From Porphyromonadaceae bacterium (GTDB taxonomy: Bacteria > Bacteroidota > Bacteroidia > Bacteroidales > Tannerellaceae), in NCBI GenBank assembly GCA_003517945.1, contig DOZP01000209.1, positions 1 to 7,282 of the forward strand: 7,282 nucleotides of DNA, given 5' to 3'. The notes under the pieces are model-generated. The model saw only the letters and a list, made by a program, of their open reading frames with translations, ran no database searches and had not been told where the DNA came from. A program made the position numbers and the translations under genes. Shown one piece after another: positions 5,144 to 7,282 of the stretch (positions are counted from its first letter, which is position 1; each line of letters opens with the position of its first letter).

Positions 5144-7282
5144 TTAAAATTTCCACATCAACTTTGTTCCGATCATTCGCGGAGCGCCCGGAACATACGT
5201 AGGAACGTTAAACATCATGCCCGTATTGCCTGCTCCGACGATGTACTTCTCACCCAACAGATTGTGAGCAAACACGGATAAAGTCAAATCCCAATCAACC
5301 ATTTTCAGGGCAAGATTCGCGTTCAGCAACCCATACGCATCTTGTTTCAAGCGAGCCAAATCCGGATCTGTCGGTTGCATTTCATTGGAATCTTCAAACC
5401 AAAGGAGGCTTTTCCACGAGTAAGTCGGCGTAAACAGGAGTTGAAGATTTGAAGAAATCGCCGCTTTGGCGTTCAAACCTATTTGGAAATTGTTGCGAGG
5501 TGTCTGGCGAAATGTTTTTCCGGCATATTCCTGCGCATCACCATTACTGTCTTTATCATCAAATGTAGCGTGAATATAATTGTAGTTGCCAAAAACGGTG
5601 AGGAAACGGGTCAATGTTGCCCGGGCTGTCATTTCAAGTCCGTAAGAAGTCGCTTTTCCCGCATCTGCCGAAATCATACCCGCATCCGCGTCCCATTTGG
5701 TCGTTTGGAAATTGTTGTACAATTGATAGAAAAGATTGATATCTAACCACAAACGCTGCGGAATAGAAAACTTGTATCCCATGTCAAAACTGTGTACGTT
5801 TTCGGCATTCAATGCACTGCTATTCCCCATACGGTCGAATTGCAGGATATTCGGGCGGCGGCCCCGGGAATATCCGGCGAAAACGTTGGATGACGAACCG
5901 ATGTCATATTTCAGATTCGCACGATAAGTCATTGACCAGAAATCTTTGCTGATTTCCGCATAAGGAGTCGGAGCAAAGAAAAAGTTCGGAGCAGCGCCTG
6001 TTAAATATCCCAACGTAGATTGCGTTTCTCCCGCTAACGTTTCTCGATAGGTTTTGAAATGTTCGTACGTACCGCGAATTCCTGCCGTAAGGGTCAATCG
6101 GGGAAGAATTTCACGAGAAAAATCAAAGAAAAGGTCAGTAGCCTGATTGATTGCGCCGGATGTGCTGTTTTCTTCGTGACGGCTTGGAATAGGCATCCCG
6201 GCAAGAGGCCCAAGTTGAGGGTCGTCGGGCAATGCCGGCATCGGCGCGCCTAACGAACCGTCTGCATGAATCATGAAGTCGTGCATGTTGAAAAGTAAAT
6301 AAGCCATGTATTGTTCGTTGGGCCCGAACCACATTCGCTGGTCGAATTTCTCACGCCAATAACCGGCTCCCAGAAATCCGCTTGTTTTATCGTCGAATGA
6401 AAAATTATACCTCAACTCCTGAGAAAATTGTTTGGCATCGTCATATTCCGCCATATCGATTGCAGGCGCGATCGTACCGTCTCCATCCCACCGGTGATCG
6501 ACCGTATTCGTAATGAACGAAGTAATACTTGTCAGGGAATTGTTTTCATTGAAATGATATTTTGCGTTCAACGTTGTGTTAAAAACATCCCGCTTATTAA
6601 ACCACTCTTTCCCTTCGTCAAACGAGGCTTCGTAAGAAAAAATATCCGATACGCCGTTGCTGTTAGGGTATCTCTTACTCATAAATGCCGTACCCGGATT
6701 ATCATCTTTCTGATAACCGACCACCAATCCCAAACTTAGTTTATCGACAGGCAAATACGTCATGGACAATCTGCCGCCAAATGTATTCTTTCCGTTTAAT
6801 CTGCCGCCGGAAAGATTTTTTACATATCCGTCGTTCGCGCTGTAAATACCGGCCACCCGCATCATCAATTTATGATCAACCACCGGAATATTGACGGCGC
6901 CTTCGATGTCGGTTGCGCCATAACTGCCAATTCCGGCAGAGAGATATCCGCCCAATCCGGAAGTTGGTTTCCGGGTAATAAAATGAATGGCTCCGATTTG
7001 CGAACCCCTGCCAAAAATAGTGCCCTGCGGCCCCTTCATTACCTCAATACGCTCCATATCAAACAGTTCGGCGAGCGCCATCGTTGCACGGCTGGTAGAT
7101 ACACCATTGTAATACACCGAAACGCGGGGTTGTGCCGTAGGGCTTGTTTCATCGCTTGTCAATCCCCTGATAGAAAGCGAAGGACGATGCGGCGTTTGCA
7201 CAAAAACATTCAATCCGGGCACAAAGGACGACAGTTGTTCCATGGTAGTAGTATGCGTGTTTTCCAATAGTTGCGAGCTTAC
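5144..7282 (-). CDS. TonB-dependent outer-membrane receptor (5' partial)
   Basis: There are 712 visible residues; the frame stays open to the window's right edge. The TTG at 7267-7265 is an internal Leu: upstream codons read VSSQLL in the usual plug context, so signal peptide, TonB box and the first plug strand lie outside. The plug includes LSSFVPGLNV, SIRGL, YYNGV, MERIEVMKGPQGTIFGR and GAIHFITRKP (to visible residue about 106). The rest is a beta barrel with alternating aromatic strands, closing with GTKLMWKF, the C-terminal Phe signal for outer-membrane insertion. It resembles COG1629 iron-complex/vitamin-type receptors more than SusC glycan receptors, and no SusD-like gene follows. It brings a scarce compound across the outer membrane using TonB energy. 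The next gene, 22 bases downstream, is an MFS permease. A siderophore or other small chelate is plausible; the substrate is unproven. Sampled base composition is richer in G+C than the DUF4932-like gene. Confidence 0.92.
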   Translation of the reverse strand, partial: VSSQLLENTHTTTMEQLSSFVPGLNVFVQTPHRPSLSIRGLTSDETSPTAQPRVSVYYNGVSTSRATMALAELFDMERIEVMKGPQGTIFGRGSQIGAIHFITRKPTSGLGGYLSAGIGSYGATDIEGAVNIPVVDHKLMMRVAGIYSANDGYVKNLSGGRLNGKNTFGGRLSMTYLPVDKLSLGLVVGYQKDDNPGTAFMSKRYPNSNGVSDIFSYEASFDEGKEWFNKRDVFNTTLNAKYHFNENNSLTSITSFITNTVDHRWDGDGTIAPAIDMAEYDDAKQFSQELRYNFSFDDKTSGFLGAGYWREKFDQRMWFGPNEQYMAYLLFNMHDFMIHADGSLGAPMPALPDDPQLGPLAGMPIPSRHEENSTSGAINQATDLFFDFSREILPRLTLTAGIRGTYEHFKTYRETLAGETQSTLGYLTGAAPNFFFAPTPYAEISKDFWSMTYRANLKYDIGSSSNVFAGYSRGRRPNILQFDRMGNSSALNAENVHSFDMGYKFSIPQRLWLDINLFYQLYNNFQTTKWDADAGMISADAGKATSYGLEMTARATLTRFLTVFGNYNYIHATFDDKDSNGDAQEYAGKTFRQTPRNNFQIGLNAKAAISSNLQLLFTPTYSWKSLLWFEDSNEMQPTDPDLARLKQDAYGLLNANLALKMVDWDLTLSVFAHNLLGEKYIVGAGNTGMMFNVPTYVPGAPRMIGTKLMWKF

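Noticed and set aside
6428..7270. Plus-strand open frames opposite the TonB receptor gene
   Set aside because: Their translations are low-complexity-free but family-less, rich in Arg/Cys/His, and lie fully antisense to a convincing receptor gene; they are shadow frames.
1..7282. CRISPR arrays, tRNA or rRNA genes, insertion sequences and long direct repeats
   Set aside because: None was seen by eye; nearly all of the window is accounted for by six coding regions and one 176-base intergenic region.

Overview
The window looks like the chromosome of a member of Bacteroidota, probably order Bacteroidales. The signs are a FecR with the DUF4974-type C-terminus, a protein with STN and transthyretin-like (CarboxypepD_reg) modules, a DUF4932-type putative metallopeptidase, a TTTG-N19-TAnnTTTG promoter of the Bacteroides type, and weak or absent Shine-Dalgarno sequences. 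Genus cannot be fixed from the sequence alone.

Layout. (1) 1-1752, plus strand: the end of an anti-sigma factor (FecR family), then after 6 bases a secreted 518-residue protein with an STN domain and a transthyretin-like domain but no TonB receptor plug or barrel. This is the second half of a cell-surface signalling operon; its ECF sigma gene would lie to the left. (2) 1756-3405, minus strand: a secreted DUF4932-like protein with an HEFGH zinc-peptidase motif. It is convergent with the STN gene, with only 3 bases between the stop codons. (3) 3406-3581: the only sizeable intergenic region. It holds a well-matched plus-strand Bacteroides promoter, a weaker minus-strand candidate, and a palindrome between them that could be an operator. 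(4) 3582-3896, plus strand: a 104-residue ArsR-family regulator, whose start is moved downstream because the promoter lies inside the longer open frame. (5) 3853-5121 and 5144-7282, minus strand: a two-gene operon of a TonB-dependent outer-membrane receptor (its 5' end runs off the window) and a 12-helix MFS transporter. The MFS gene's end overlaps the arsR-like gene tail-to-tail by 44 bases.

How the genes may work together (inference). The receptor and MFS permease form an outer-plus-inner-membrane transport route for a small, unidentified substrate; no SusD-like glycan partner is present. The convergent ArsR-type repressor may control its own promoter and perhaps the transport pair. The FecR/STN pair is a separate signalling unit in which the usual receptor has been replaced by a barrel-less protein. 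No RNA genes, CRISPR arrays, insertion sequences or attachment sites were seen.
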